Below are positions 1 through 7,108 of a stretch of 64,000 bases of DNA, one piece after another (positions within the stretch are counted from its first letter, which is position 1; each line of letters begins with the position of its first letter). Location: positions 17,601-81,600 of the forward strand of contig ONKO01000012.1 of NCBI GenBank assembly GCA_900318445.1, written 5' to 3'. The notes below the pieces were generated by a model, which worked only from the letters and a program-made list of their open reading frames with translations, was not told the DNA's origin and searched no databases. Source of the DNA: an uncultured Bacteroidales bacterium. GTDB taxonomy: Bacteria > Bacteroidota > Bacteroidia > Bacteroidales > UBA932. Position numbers and translations under genes: made by a program.

Positions 1-41
1 CAGAAAACCACGGCAAGAGCCACTCTAAGTTTTTTGAGCAT
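1..41 (-). CDS. Partial membrane/exported protein, N-terminus only
   Basis: Only the first 13 codons lie in the window (MLKKLRVALAVVF on the minus strand): a basic start followed by a hydrophobic stretch, as in a signal peptide or first membrane segment. A TAAGTTTG box lies 25 bases upstream in the correct orientation, which supports a real start. The pattern resembles the N-terminus of Bacteroidales membrane-bound 4Fe-4S binding proteins, but 13 residues cannot prove this. Confidence 0.5.
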   Translation of the reverse strand, partial: MLKKLRVALAVVF

Positions 42-66
42 AATCAAAAGAGAAACATTTGTGCTA

Positions 67-74
67 CAAACTTA
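67..74 (-). promoter_or_regulatory. -7 box TAAGTTTG for the partial leftward gene
   Basis: Read on the minus strand this is an exact match to the Bacteroidota -7 consensus TAnnTTTG. No convincing -33 element lies 19-21 bases upstream. Confidence 0.45.
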
Positions 75-120
75 CTAATAATTTCCCAAACTGTGCAGAT
101 GTGAAAATGCTAAAATGGAA

Positions 121-213
121 CCTATAACGCGTTTTCCTGGGAGAAGTGCGTTATAGGTCTCGGTTGAGGAGGACGTATAACGCGTTTTCCCGGCAAAAAC
201 GCGTTACTCGTCC
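121..213. repeat. Two hairpin repeats of the ATAACGC family (family A)
   Basis: The first hairpin pairs 121-130 (CCTATAACGC) with 148-157 (GCGTTATAGG). The second pairs 178-188 (TAACGCGTTTT) with 196-206 (AAAACGCGTTA) and extends to GGACG at 171 and CGTCC at 209. The same motif recurs at 6930-7015, 13991-14020 and 15113-15197, always between genes. They lie between the leftward partial gene and frr, so they could act as a REP-like structure or transcript-end structure. Confidence 0.75.
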
Positions 214-288
214 GGGGGAGGATGCTGGCAATTGGCGTCAAGGCGTCGGAAACATGGTTGTCACCGTATGAGAGAACAAAAAAATTAC

Positions 289-296
289 TATCTTTG
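289..296 (+). promoter_or_regulatory. Promoter -7 box TATCTTTG for frr
   Basis: Exact TAnnTTTG match 23 bases before the frr ATG. The -33 element is not clear, so the call rests on the -7 box and position. Confidence 0.6.
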
Positions 297-319
297 CAAA
301 TACGCAAATTAGAATATTT

Positions 320-886
320 ATGTTACCTCAAGCCAAAGAAATCGTTGACGCCCAGGCTGCCAAGATGCAGGGCGCAGTGGAATATCTGGAAGAAGACCTC
401 AAGAACTACCGTGTAGGCAAGGCTTCCCCCACCATCCTCAATCCTGTTGTAGTAGACTACTACGGAACGCCCACTCCCATCAACCAGGTAGCTTCCGTTA
501 CCACGCCGGATGCCAAGACCATCGCCATCCAGCCTTGGGAGCGTTCCCTCATCGCCAAGATCGAGAAGGCCATCCTGGATGCCAACGTTGGCCTCACCCC
601 TTCCAACAACGGAGAGATTATCCGCTGCATGGTTCCCCCGCTCACGGAGGAGCGCCGCAAGGAACTCATCAAGAAGGCCAAGGCTCAGGGCGAGACTTCC
701 AAGGTAACCATCCGCAACGCCCGTCGTGACGGTATCGAACTCCTCAAGAAGGCCCAGAAGAACGACGGCCTCTCCGAGGACGGCGAGAAGGAAGGCGAGG
801 ACGAGCTCCAGAAGGTCACGGACAAGTACGTAAAGAAGGTGGACGAACTCATCGCCGCCAAGGAGAAGGATATTCTCACCGTTTAA
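320..886 (+). CDS. frr: Ribosome recycling factor
   Basis: The 188-residue product matches ribosome recycling factor over its full length. Conserved blocks include VGKASPTIL, YYGTPTPINQVASV, PPLTEERRKEL and the C-terminal helix ending ELIAAKEKDIL. The factor works with EF-G to split the post-termination 70S ribosome in the cytoplasm. The usual length is about 185 residues, so the gene is complete. The ATG at 320 is chosen because the family starts at this point and a -7 box lies just upstream. In many Bacteroidetes frr follows pyrH; here it is preceded by repeats and a divergent gene. It is followed after 11 bases by pheA and may be cotranscribed with it. Confidence 0.97.
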   Translation: MLPQAKEIVDAQAAKMQGAVEYLEEDLKNYRVGKASPTILNPVVVDYYGTPTPINQVASVTTPDAKTIAIQPWERSLIAKIEKAILDANVGLTPSNNGEIIRCMVPPLTEERRKELIKKAKAQGETSKVTIRNARRDGIELLKKAQKNDGLSEDGEKEGEDELQKVTDKYVKKVDELIAAKEKDILTV

Positions 887-897
887 GGCCCTTTCGC

Positions 898-1716
898 ATG
901 CGCGTCGCCATACAAGGATTCAAGGGCTGCTTTCATGAACAGGCAGCCCGTCTTTTTTATGATGCACCCCTGGATATCCTGGAATGCAATACCTTCGAGG
1001 ACCTGTACCGGGCCCTGGATGAAGGCAAGGCAGACGCTGCTGTGATGGCTATCGAGAATACCGTGAGCGGAGGACTGCTTCACAACTTTGAGCTGCTCCG
1101 CACCCGCAACCGCAAGGTGAAGGGAGAGGTTTACATCCAGATCGGCCAGAACCTGATGGCCCTTTCGGGACAGCGCCTCCAGGACATCCGCGAAGTGCGC
1201 ACGCACTACATGGCCATCAACCAGACACGTCCCTGGTTTGAATCCAATGCCCCCTGGATCCGTCTCATCGAGAGTGAAGACACGGCCAAGAGTGCCCGCG
1301 ACATTGCCCTCGCCGGTGAAAAAGGCGTGGGTGCCGTGGCCGGAGAACTGGCTGCACAGCTCTACGGGCTGGACATTCTGGCCCCGCACATTGAGACTTA
1401 TAGGCAAAACTTCACACGATTCCTGGTTATGGACGAGGGACTCAAGGTCCCTGAAAAGGAGATAGACAAGGCGCTTCTGTGCTTTACGCTGCCGCATAAG
1501 CCCGGCTCACTGGCCCAGATCCTCACCATCCTGTCTTTCTACGAGATGAACCTTACGCGTATCCAGTCACTGCCCATTCCCGGCAGGCAGTGGCAGTATT
1601 TCTTCTATGCCGACATCAAGTTTTCTTCCCCGGAGCGCTATCGCCAGGCCCTTTCGGCCGTGCGGCCGCTCATCGAAGACTTACATATTTTAGGTGAATA
1701 TAAATCTGCATTATGA
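898..1716 (+). CDS. pheA: Prephenate dehydratase
   Basis: The 272-residue protein is a monofunctional prephenate dehydratase, converting prephenate to phenylpyruvate for phenylalanine synthesis. The N-terminal catalytic domain starts with VAIQGFKGCFHEQAA and carries the TRF catalytic motif at residues 173-175. A C-terminal ACT domain (about 190-270) begins at KPGSLAQILTIL; the ESRP allosteric motif of classical enzymes is replaced by QSLP. No chorismate mutase domain is attached; that activity is fused to the DAHP synthase downstream. It is the first gene of an aromatic amino acid operon and its stop overlaps the next ATG (ATGA at 1713). ACT-domain feedback inhibition by phenylalanine is expected from the family. 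Confidence 0.95.
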   Translation: MRVAIQGFKGCFHEQAARLFYDAPLDILECNTFEDLYRALDEGKADAAVMAIENTVSGGLLHNFELLRTRNRKVKGEVYIQIGQNLMALSGQRLQDIREVRTHYMAINQTRPWFESNAPWIRLIESEDTAKSARDIALAGEKGVGAVAGELAAQLYGLDILAPHIETYRQNFTRFLVMDEGLKVPEKEIDKALLCFTLPHKPGSLAQILTILSFYEMNLTRIQSLPIPGRQWQYFFYADIKFSSPERYRQALSAVRPLIEDLHILGEYKSAL

Positions 1717-2885
1717 TCATCGAACCAGCAAAACGAACGCTCTCCGTAAAGGAGTACTACTTCTCCATCAAGAACAAGGAAATCGCTCGCCTTACGGCAG
1801 AGCGTGTCGCCAGGGGTGAGGACCCGGTCATCAACCTGGGTATCGGCTCTCCCGACGGCTCTCCTTCTCCCGAGGCCATTGAGGCCCTGGCCCAGTGCGC
1901 GCACCGCACCGGTGTACACGGCTATCAGAGCTATGTGGGCATCCCCGAACTCCGTCATGCCATTGCTGCCTGGTACGAGCGCTGGTATGGCGTGCAGCTG
2001 GACCCCGCCAGTGAGATCCAGCCGCTCATGGGTTCCAAGGAAGGCATCCTCCTCCTTTCCCTCACCTTCCTCAACAAGGGTGACAAGGTGCTGGTTCCCA
2101 ACCCGGGCTATCCCACTTACACATCGGCAACCCTCATGTGCGAGGCGGAGGTAGTGAAGTACGACCTTCTGGAAGAGAACGGCTGGTACCCGGACTTCGA
2201 CCAGCTGGAGTCCATGGACCTCAGCGGGGTCAAGCTCATGTGGGCCAACTATCCCAACATGCCCACCGGAGCACCTGCACGCAGGGATGTGTTTGAGAAA
2301 CTGGTAGCCTTCGCCCGCAAGCACGGCATCCTTCTCATCAACGACAACCCTTACGGATTCGTGCTCAATGAGCCCCAGTCCATCCTCACCGTTCCCGGCG
2401 CCCGCGAGGTGTGCATGGAGATGAACTCCCTGTCCAAGAGCCACAACATGGCCGGCTGGCGTGTGGGTATGCTGGTGGGTGACGCTGCCGTTATCAAGGA
2501 AGTGCTCAAAGTAAAGTCCCAGATGGATTCCGGCATGTTCCGCGGCATCCAGGAGGCTGCCGTAGTGGCCCTCAACTCCGGCAAGGAGTGGTACGATGAG
2601 CTCAATAAAGAATATGCCAAGCGCCGCGAAGTGGCCTGCAAGATCATGGACGTGCTGGGCTGCCAGTATGACAATAACGCCGGCGGCCTGTACGTATGGG
2701 GTCGTGTCCCTTCCGGAGAGGCCGTGGACTGGAGCGACAAGTTCCTCTACGAGGCCGGTGTGTTCCTTACCCCCGGTTTTATCTTCGGCAGCAACGGCGC
2801 CAAGTACCTGCGCATCTCCCTTTGCGCCAATGTACCCACGCTTACGAAGGCTCTCGAGAAAATCAAAGCAGCGTGCGCACAGTAG
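1713..2885 (+). CDS. Class I/II PLP aminotransferase, probably aromatic
   Basis: This 390-residue fold-type I aminotransferase has its PLP lysine in SLSKSHNMAGWRVG (Lys242). It also has a DNPYG motif before it and the PNYP-type substrate loop as YPNMPTGAP. Databases often label this family LL-diaminopimelate aminotransferase-like. The position between prephenate dehydratase and prephenate dehydrogenase argues instead for transamination of phenylpyruvate and hydroxyphenylpyruvate; this is an inference from context. Translation is coupled to pheA through a 4-base ATGA overlap, and its 3' end overlaps the tyrA start. Confidence 0.9.
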   Translation: MIIEPAKRTLSVKEYYFSIKNKEIARLTAERVARGEDPVINLGIGSPDGSPSPEAIEALAQCAHRTGVHGYQSYVGIPELRHAIAAWYERWYGVQLDPASEIQPLMGSKEGILLLSLTFLNKGDKVLVPNPGYPTYTSATLMCEAEVVKYDLLEENGWYPDFDQLESMDLSGVKLMWANYPNMPTGAPARRDVFEKLVAFARKHGILLINDNPYGFVLNEPQSILTVPGAREVCMEMNSLSKSHNMAGWRVGMLVGDAAVIKEVLKVKSQMDSGMFRGIQEAAVVALNSGKEWYDELNKEYAKRREVACKIMDVLGCQYDNNAGGLYVWGRVPSGEAVDWSDKFLYEAGVFLTPGFIFGSNGAKYLRISLCANVPTLTKALEKIKAACAQ

Positions 2886-3718
2886 GTGTCATAGGTCTTG
2901 GCCTTATCGGCGGCTCCCTGGCGCTGGATCTCCGGCGCAGGGGCTTTGCGTCCCGTACCCTGGGCGTGGAGAAGGATTCCGTTGCGGCACAGGCGGCCCT
3001 CACCATCGGCCTGGTGGATGAAGTGACAGACCTTGATACCTGCGTGAAGAAGGCCGATATCATTGTGCTGGCTGTTCCCGTGGGTGCGGCCGTGAAGCTG
3101 GTGACGCAAATCCTGGACAGAATCGGTGACAACCAGATTGTCATTGACGTGTGCTCTACCAAGGAGCAGATTTGCCGCGCTACGCAGTATCACCCGCGGC
3201 GTGGGCAGTTTGTGAGCACGCATCCCATGGCCGGTACCGAGTACAGCGGCCCCTGGGCAGCGCAGCCCGGGCTTTTTGACGGCCGCGCCTGCATTTTCTG
3301 TGACAGCGAGGAAAGCGATCCCCAGGCCGTCCGGAAGATTGAGGAAATGTATGCGGTACTCAACATGCGCCCCCTGTACATGCGCGCTGCCCAGCACGAC
3401 GTGCACACGGCCTATGTGTCGCATATTTCCCACGTCACCTCCTTCGCCCTGGCCCTCACCGTGCTGGACAAGGAGAAGGACGAGAAACACATCTTTGACC
3501 TGGCCAGCGGCGGTTTTTCCAGTACCGTGCGGCTCGCCAAGTCCAATGCCGACATGTGGGTCCCCATCCTCACGCAGAACCACGACAACGTGCTGCATGT
3601 GATGGATACCTATATAGAGAAAATGAAAGCCTTCCGCGATGCGGTGGCTACTTACGACGAAGACAAGATCCGGGAGCTCATTACAGAAGCCAACAAGATC
3701 AAGAAGATTCTTCGCTAA
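2873..3718 (+). CDS. tyrA: Prephenate dehydrogenase
   Basis: NAD(P)-dependent oxidative decarboxylation of prephenate to 4-hydroxyphenylpyruvate, the tyrosine branch. The N-terminal Rossmann motif GLGLIGGSL follows directly after the GTG start proposed at 2873 (Gly8, Gly10, Gly13). Upstream in-frame codons lie inside the aminotransferase and give non-homologous sequence, so this start is preferred; the product is then 281 residues. The signature HPMAGTEYSGPWAA is present, and the helical C-terminal domain includes FALALTVLDKEKDEKHIF. The start overlaps the aminotransferase stop by 13 bases, which suggests translational coupling. No ACT domain is seen at the C-terminus. Confidence 0.92.
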   Translation: MRTVGVIGLGLIGGSLALDLRRRGFASRTLGVEKDSVAAQAALTIGLVDEVTDLDTCVKKADIIVLAVPVGAAVKLVTQILDRIGDNQIVIDVCSTKEQICRATQYHPRRGQFVSTHPMAGTEYSGPWAAQPGLFDGRACIFCDSEESDPQAVRKIEEMYAVLNMRPLYMRAAQHDVHTAYVSHISHVTSFALALTVLDKEKDEKHIFDLASGGFSSTVRLAKSNADMWVPILTQNHDNVLHVMDTYIEKMKAFRDAVATYDEDKIRELITEANKIKKILR

Positions 3719-3737
3719 CACTCAGAAAGACTGAACT

Positions 3738-4826
3738 ATGGCACACGAATTAGATATCATCCCCGGAACCGAATGGGGCTTTTTCACCCTTCCGCGTCCC
3801 ATGTGCATCGCCGGTCCCTGCTCTGCCGAGACCGAGGAACAGGTAATGGAAACGGCTAAGGGCCTCAATGACTTTGGCATCCACGTTTACCGCGCCGGTA
3901 TATGGAAACCGCGTACGCACCCGGGCTCCTTTGAGGGCGTGGGTACGCAGGGCCTGAAGTGGCTCCGCCGCGTGAAGCAGGAACTGGGCATGAAAGTGTG
4001 CACCGAGGTTGCCTCCGAGAAGCATGTGCTGGAGTGCATCAAGTACGGAGTGGACATCGTGTGGGTGGGAGCCCGCACATCGGCCAATCCTTTCCTCATG
4101 CAGGAGATTGCTGATGCCCTCGAAGGCACCGACATCCCCGTGCTGGTGAAGAATCCCGTGAACCCGGACCTGGACCTGTGGATTGGCGCCCTGGAGCGCC
4201 TGAACCGCGCCGGGCTCAGGAAGCTGGGCGTGATTCACCGTGGTTTTTCCACATCGGCCAGCATCCCGTATCGCAACGATCCGGGCTGGAAGATTGCCAT
4301 CGAGCTGCGCACCCGTTACCCCCAGATGGCGTTCTTCGCCGACCCTTCCCACATGGCAGGAGACCGCAAGTACCTTCTGGAGCTGTCTCAGCGGGCCATG
4401 GACCTGGGCCTGGACGGCCTCATGGTAGAGAGCCACTGCGACCCTTCCTGCGCCCTGTCCGACGCCAAGCAGCAGCTCACCCCCGCAGACCTTCAGCATC
4501 TCCTGGAGAGCCTTGTCATCCGTGAGAATACCTCCGAGAACGAGGCCTACAAGGAGGGGATCGACGCCCTTCGCGCCCGCATCGACGTCATTGACGAGAA
4601 CCTTCTCAAGCTCCTGAAGGACCGCATGGGCGTGAGCCAGGCCATCGGACAGTACAAGAAGGAGCACAACGTGGCCATCCTCCAGGCAGGCCGATGGGAG
4701 CAGCTCCTTTCCGACATGGTGGAGCGGGGCGCCGCCCTGGGAATATCGGCCGATGCCATCACGGCCATCATGACCGCCATTCACGATGAGTCCGTACGCG
4801 TACAGAACCGCGTACTGGAAGGATAG
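3738..4826 (+). CDS. Bifunctional DAHP synthase / chorismate mutase (type II)
   Basis: A 362-residue fusion. Residues about 15-255 are a KDPG-type 3-deoxy-7-phosphoheptulonate synthase (PMCIAGPCSAETEEQV, WKPRTHPGSFEG, ADPSHMAGDRKYL), the first step of the shikimate pathway. Residues about 270-362 are an AroQ-type chorismate mutase (RARIDVIDENLLKLLKDRM). The fusion is typical of Bacteroidetes and supplies the mutase missing from the separate pheA and tyrA products. It lies 19 bases after tyrA in the same operon. In related enzymes the mutase domain also allows prephenate feedback on the synthase; that is family knowledge, not visible here. Confidence 0.95.
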   Translation: MAHELDIIPGTEWGFFTLPRPMCIAGPCSAETEEQVMETAKGLNDFGIHVYRAGIWKPRTHPGSFEGVGTQGLKWLRRVKQELGMKVCTEVASEKHVLECIKYGVDIVWVGARTSANPFLMQEIADALEGTDIPVLVKNPVNPDLDLWIGALERLNRAGLRKLGVIHRGFSTSASIPYRNDPGWKIAIELRTRYPQMAFFADPSHMAGDRKYLLELSQRAMDLGLDGLMVESHCDPSCALSDAKQQLTPADLQHLLESLVIRENTSENEAYKEGIDALRARIDVIDENLLKLLKDRMGVSQAIGQYKKEHNVAILQAGRWEQLLSDMVERGAALGISADAITAIMTAIHDESVRVQNRVLEG

Positions 4827-4840
4827 AAGACAGAGAGACT

Positions 4841-5860
4841 ATGATTTACAAGCTGGTATTGGCCCTTCGGAACCTGATGTACGACAAGGGCTGGAAGAAA
4901 TCCCACGAAGCCCACGTCCCCACCATCTGCGTGGGAAACATTACCGTTGGCGGTACGGGAAAAACGCCCCATACGGAGATGATCCTGAGGAAACTCATGG
5001 GCAGTGAGCGCTGGGGCACCCGCCAGCTGGCCGTCCTTTCGCGCGGATACAAGCGCAAGAGCCATGGCTTCCAGGTGGCCGGGACAGATGCATCGGCCCG
5101 CCAGATGGGAGATGAACCCCTGCAGATGGCCCGCAAGTTCCCCATGGTGACCGTGGCGGTGGACAAGAACCGCATCCATGGATGCGAGCAGCTCAGCGGC
5201 GTAGACCTCATCATCCTGGACGATGCCTTCCAGTACCGCCGCCTCCGTCCCACGCTGAACATTGTGCTCGTAGATTACAACCGCCCCATTTTCGAAGACA
5301 GGCTCATGCCCTTCGGGCATCTGAGAGACCTTCCTTCGCAGCTGAGGCGCGCGCAGGTTGTCATTGTGTCCAAGAGCCCGGCCGAGCTTGACCAGGTAGA
5401 GCGGGGAGAATGGCGCAGCCGCCTTAACCTCCGGGACGATCAGGAGCTGTATTTCACCACCGTGAGCTACTGTCCTCCGGAGCCCGTTTTCCCGGAGGCC
5501 GATCCCCACTATATTTACTCCAAACGGCTGGTGCTGGTCTCCGGCATCGCCAACAATGCGCAGCTGAGGATGTACATCTCGGACACCTATAAGATGGTGG
5601 AGAAACTCGAGTTCCCGGACCATCATCGTTTCTCGGTTTCCGACATCCGCAGCATCGCCGCTGCCGTGAAGGCCAACCCTACCGCCTGCCTCATGACAAC
5701 AGAAAAAGACGCCCAGCGCCTGCGGGATTGTAAGAATATCCCCGAAGATGTGCGTAAGCGTCTTTTCTATCTGCCTATCGAGGCAACGTTCCTCACGCCG
5801 GAGGAAGATGCAGCGTTTACGGAAACGCTGATGAAATCCATTACATCGAAAGAACGTTAA
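4841..5860 (+). CDS. lpxK: Tetraacyldisaccharide 4'-kinase
   Basis: LpxK phosphorylates the 4' position of the lipid A disaccharide at the inner membrane. The P-loop GGTGKT lies at residues 37-42 within [15 protein letters not shown], and the [11 protein letters not shown] motif corresponds to the LDDGFQH block of other LpxK proteins. At 339 residues it is a normal length. It begins 14 bases after the DAHP synthase gene, so it probably shares the operon transcript. Its last 20 bases overlap the 3' end of convergent pfkA. Confidence 0.94.
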   Translation: MIYKLVLALRNLMYDKGWKKSHEAHVPTICVGNITVGGTGKTPHTEMILRKLMGSERWGTRQLAVLSRGYKRKSHGFQVAGTDASARQMGDEPLQMARKFPMVTVAVDKNRIHGCEQLSGVDLIILDDAFQYRRLRPTLNIVLVDYNRPIFEDRLMPFGHLRDLPSQLRRAQVVIVSKSPAELDQVERGEWRSRLNLRDDQELYFTTVSYCPPEPVFPEADPHYIYSKRLVLVSGIANNAQLRMYISDTYKMVEKLEFPDHHRFSVSDIRSIAAAVKANPTACLMTTEKDAQRLRDCKNIPEDVRKRLFYLPIEATFLTPEEDAAFTETLMKSITSKER

Positions 5861-6830
5861 GGACAGAGATCAGTTCCTTGTTGATGGGCTTGTCCATCTT
5901 GATGGCACGGGAGATGGGCACGTAGACGATTTCGTCGTTCTTGATGCCGATCATCACGTTGCGCTGGCCTTCCAGGAGAGCCTCGATGGCGGCGTATCCC
6001 ATGCGGGATGCCAGGATGCGGTCGTAAGCGGTGGGTGAACCGCCGCGCTGCAGGTGGCCCAGGATGGTAACGCGGGCGTCAAACTGGGGGTACTCCTTCT
6101 TGATACGGTCGGCGTAGTAAAAAGCACCGCCTACACCGTCTTTCTGGGCTTCGCTCACCAGCACGATGGCGCTGTTCTTGCTCTTGCGCTTGCCTCTTTC
6201 AATGAATTCGGCCAGCTGGTCCACGTCGGTTTTGCCTTCGGGGATGATGGCGGCCTCGGCACCGGAAGCGATGGCGCTGTTCTGGGCCAGGAAGCCGGCA
6301 TCGCGGCCCATGACTTCAATAAAGAATATGCGGTCGTGGGAGTTAGCGGTGTCGCGGATCTTGTCTACGCAGTCCACGATGGTGTTGAGGGCCGTGTCGT
6401 AGCCGATGGTAGAGTCCGTTCCATAGAGGTCGTTGTCGATGGTTCCGGGCAGGCCGATGATAGGAAGGTCATACTCACGGGCAAAGAGCTGGGCTCCGGT
6501 GAGGGAGCCGTTGCCGCCGATGACCACCAGGGCGTCGATGCCGGCCTCCACCATGTTTTCGTAGGCCTTCTTGCGGCCCTCCGGAGTGAGGAATGCCGTG
6601 CAGCGGGCCGTCTTGAGGATGGTACCGCCGCGCTGGATGGTGTTGGAAACGCTGGAGGAGGTGAACTTGACGAATTCCTTCTCGATAAGGCCGAAGTAGC
6701 CGCGCATGACGCCGATGACGTTGATGTCGTGGGCGCGGGCGCTGCGCGTGACGGCACGGATGGCGGCGTTCATGCCCGGAGCGTCACCGCCCGAGGTAAG
6801 TACGCCGATGGTATTGATTTGTCTTTCCAT
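5841..6830 (-). CDS. pfkA: 6-phosphofructokinase
   Basis: The 329-residue enzyme phosphorylates fructose 6-phosphate in glycolysis. Motifs seen are [37 protein letters not shown] (catalytic Asp132 in TIDND), [11 protein letters not shown] and [12 protein letters not shown]. The metal-binding segment reads GGNGS at 105-109, where E. coli PfkA has GGDGS; whether this changes phosphoryl donor use is unknown. The gene has its own good promoter (TTG-N19-TATATTTG). It converges on lpxK with a 20-base overlap, so 3' ends of the two transcripts are complementary. Confidence 0.95.
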   Translation of the reverse strand: MERQINTIGVLTSGGDAPGMNAAIRAVTRSARAHDINVIGVMRGYFGLIEKEFVKFTSSSVSNTIQRGGTILKTARCTAFLTPEGRKKAYENMVEAGIDALVVIGGNGSLTGAQLFAREYDLPIIGLPGTIDNDLYGTDSTIGYDTALNTIVDCVDKIRDTANSHDRIFFIEVMGRDAGFLAQNSAIASGAEAAIIPEGKTDVDQLAEFIERGKRKSKNSAIVLVSEAQKDGVGGAFYYADRIKKEYPQFDARVTILGHLQRGGSPTAYDRILASRMGYAAIEALLEGQRNVMIGIKNDEIVYVPISRAIKMDKPINKELISVLNVLSM

Positions 6831-6849
6831 AGACTTATTAAAATTTTTG

Positions 6850-6879
6850 CAAATATACTACTTTTTGGGGGTATTTCAA
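6850..6879 (-). promoter_or_regulatory. pfkA promoter (TTG-N19-TATATTTG)
   Basis: On the minus strand TATATTTG at 6850-6857 matches the -7 consensus and TTG at 6877-6879 lies 19 bases upstream, the expected spacing for the Bacteroidota primary sigma factor. The -7 box ends 19 bases before the pfkA start. Confidence 0.75.
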
Positions 6880-6929
6880 CGAAAAAATTGTAACACTCTG
6901 CCTCTTTGACTTGGACCTCCCTTTTGACC

Positions 6930-7015
6930 AATAACGCGCTTTTGCTGGAAAAACGCGTTATACGTCCGTAGCAAGGCAGGGCAATAACGCGAAAAAGGGC
7001 TAAAAGTGCGTTATA
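6930..7015. repeat. Family A repeat pair upstream of the rhs gene
   Basis: Two hairpins, about 6930-6962 and 6983-7014, are each bounded by ATAACGC and GCGTTAT. They are joined by a linker containing GTAGCAAGGCAGGGC. The same two-hairpin composite, linker included, recurs at 15111-15197, and the second half recurs at 13981-14020. The three copies bracket and interrupt the rhs island. Confidence 0.8.
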
Positions 7016-7062
7016 CGTATACAAGCATACGGTAAATATACTGAACCATAACAAGTAAGCCG

Positions 7063-7093
7063 TTGCAATTTTCCCATATATTCCATATTTTTG
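7063..7093 (+). promoter_or_regulatory. rhs promoter (TTG-N20-TATTTTTG)
   Basis: TTG at 7063-7065 and TATTTTTG at 7086-7093 with a 20-base spacer form a canonical Bacteroidota promoter. Transcription would start just before the ATG at 7109. This excludes a TTG start at 7091, which lies in the -7 box. A copy of this promoter is found at 14040-14070. Confidence 0.8.
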
Positions 7094-7108
7094 CGAAAAC
7101 CGCTAACC

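Noticed and set aside
2696-2872. Longer tyrA reading frame starting inside the aminotransferase gene
   Set aside because: The extension is out of frame with a conserved gene and lacks homology; the Rossmann motif follows the GTG at 2873.
7091-7108. TTG start for the rhs gene
   Set aside because: It lies in the -7 box TATTTTTG; the ATG at 7109 gives a standard signal peptide.
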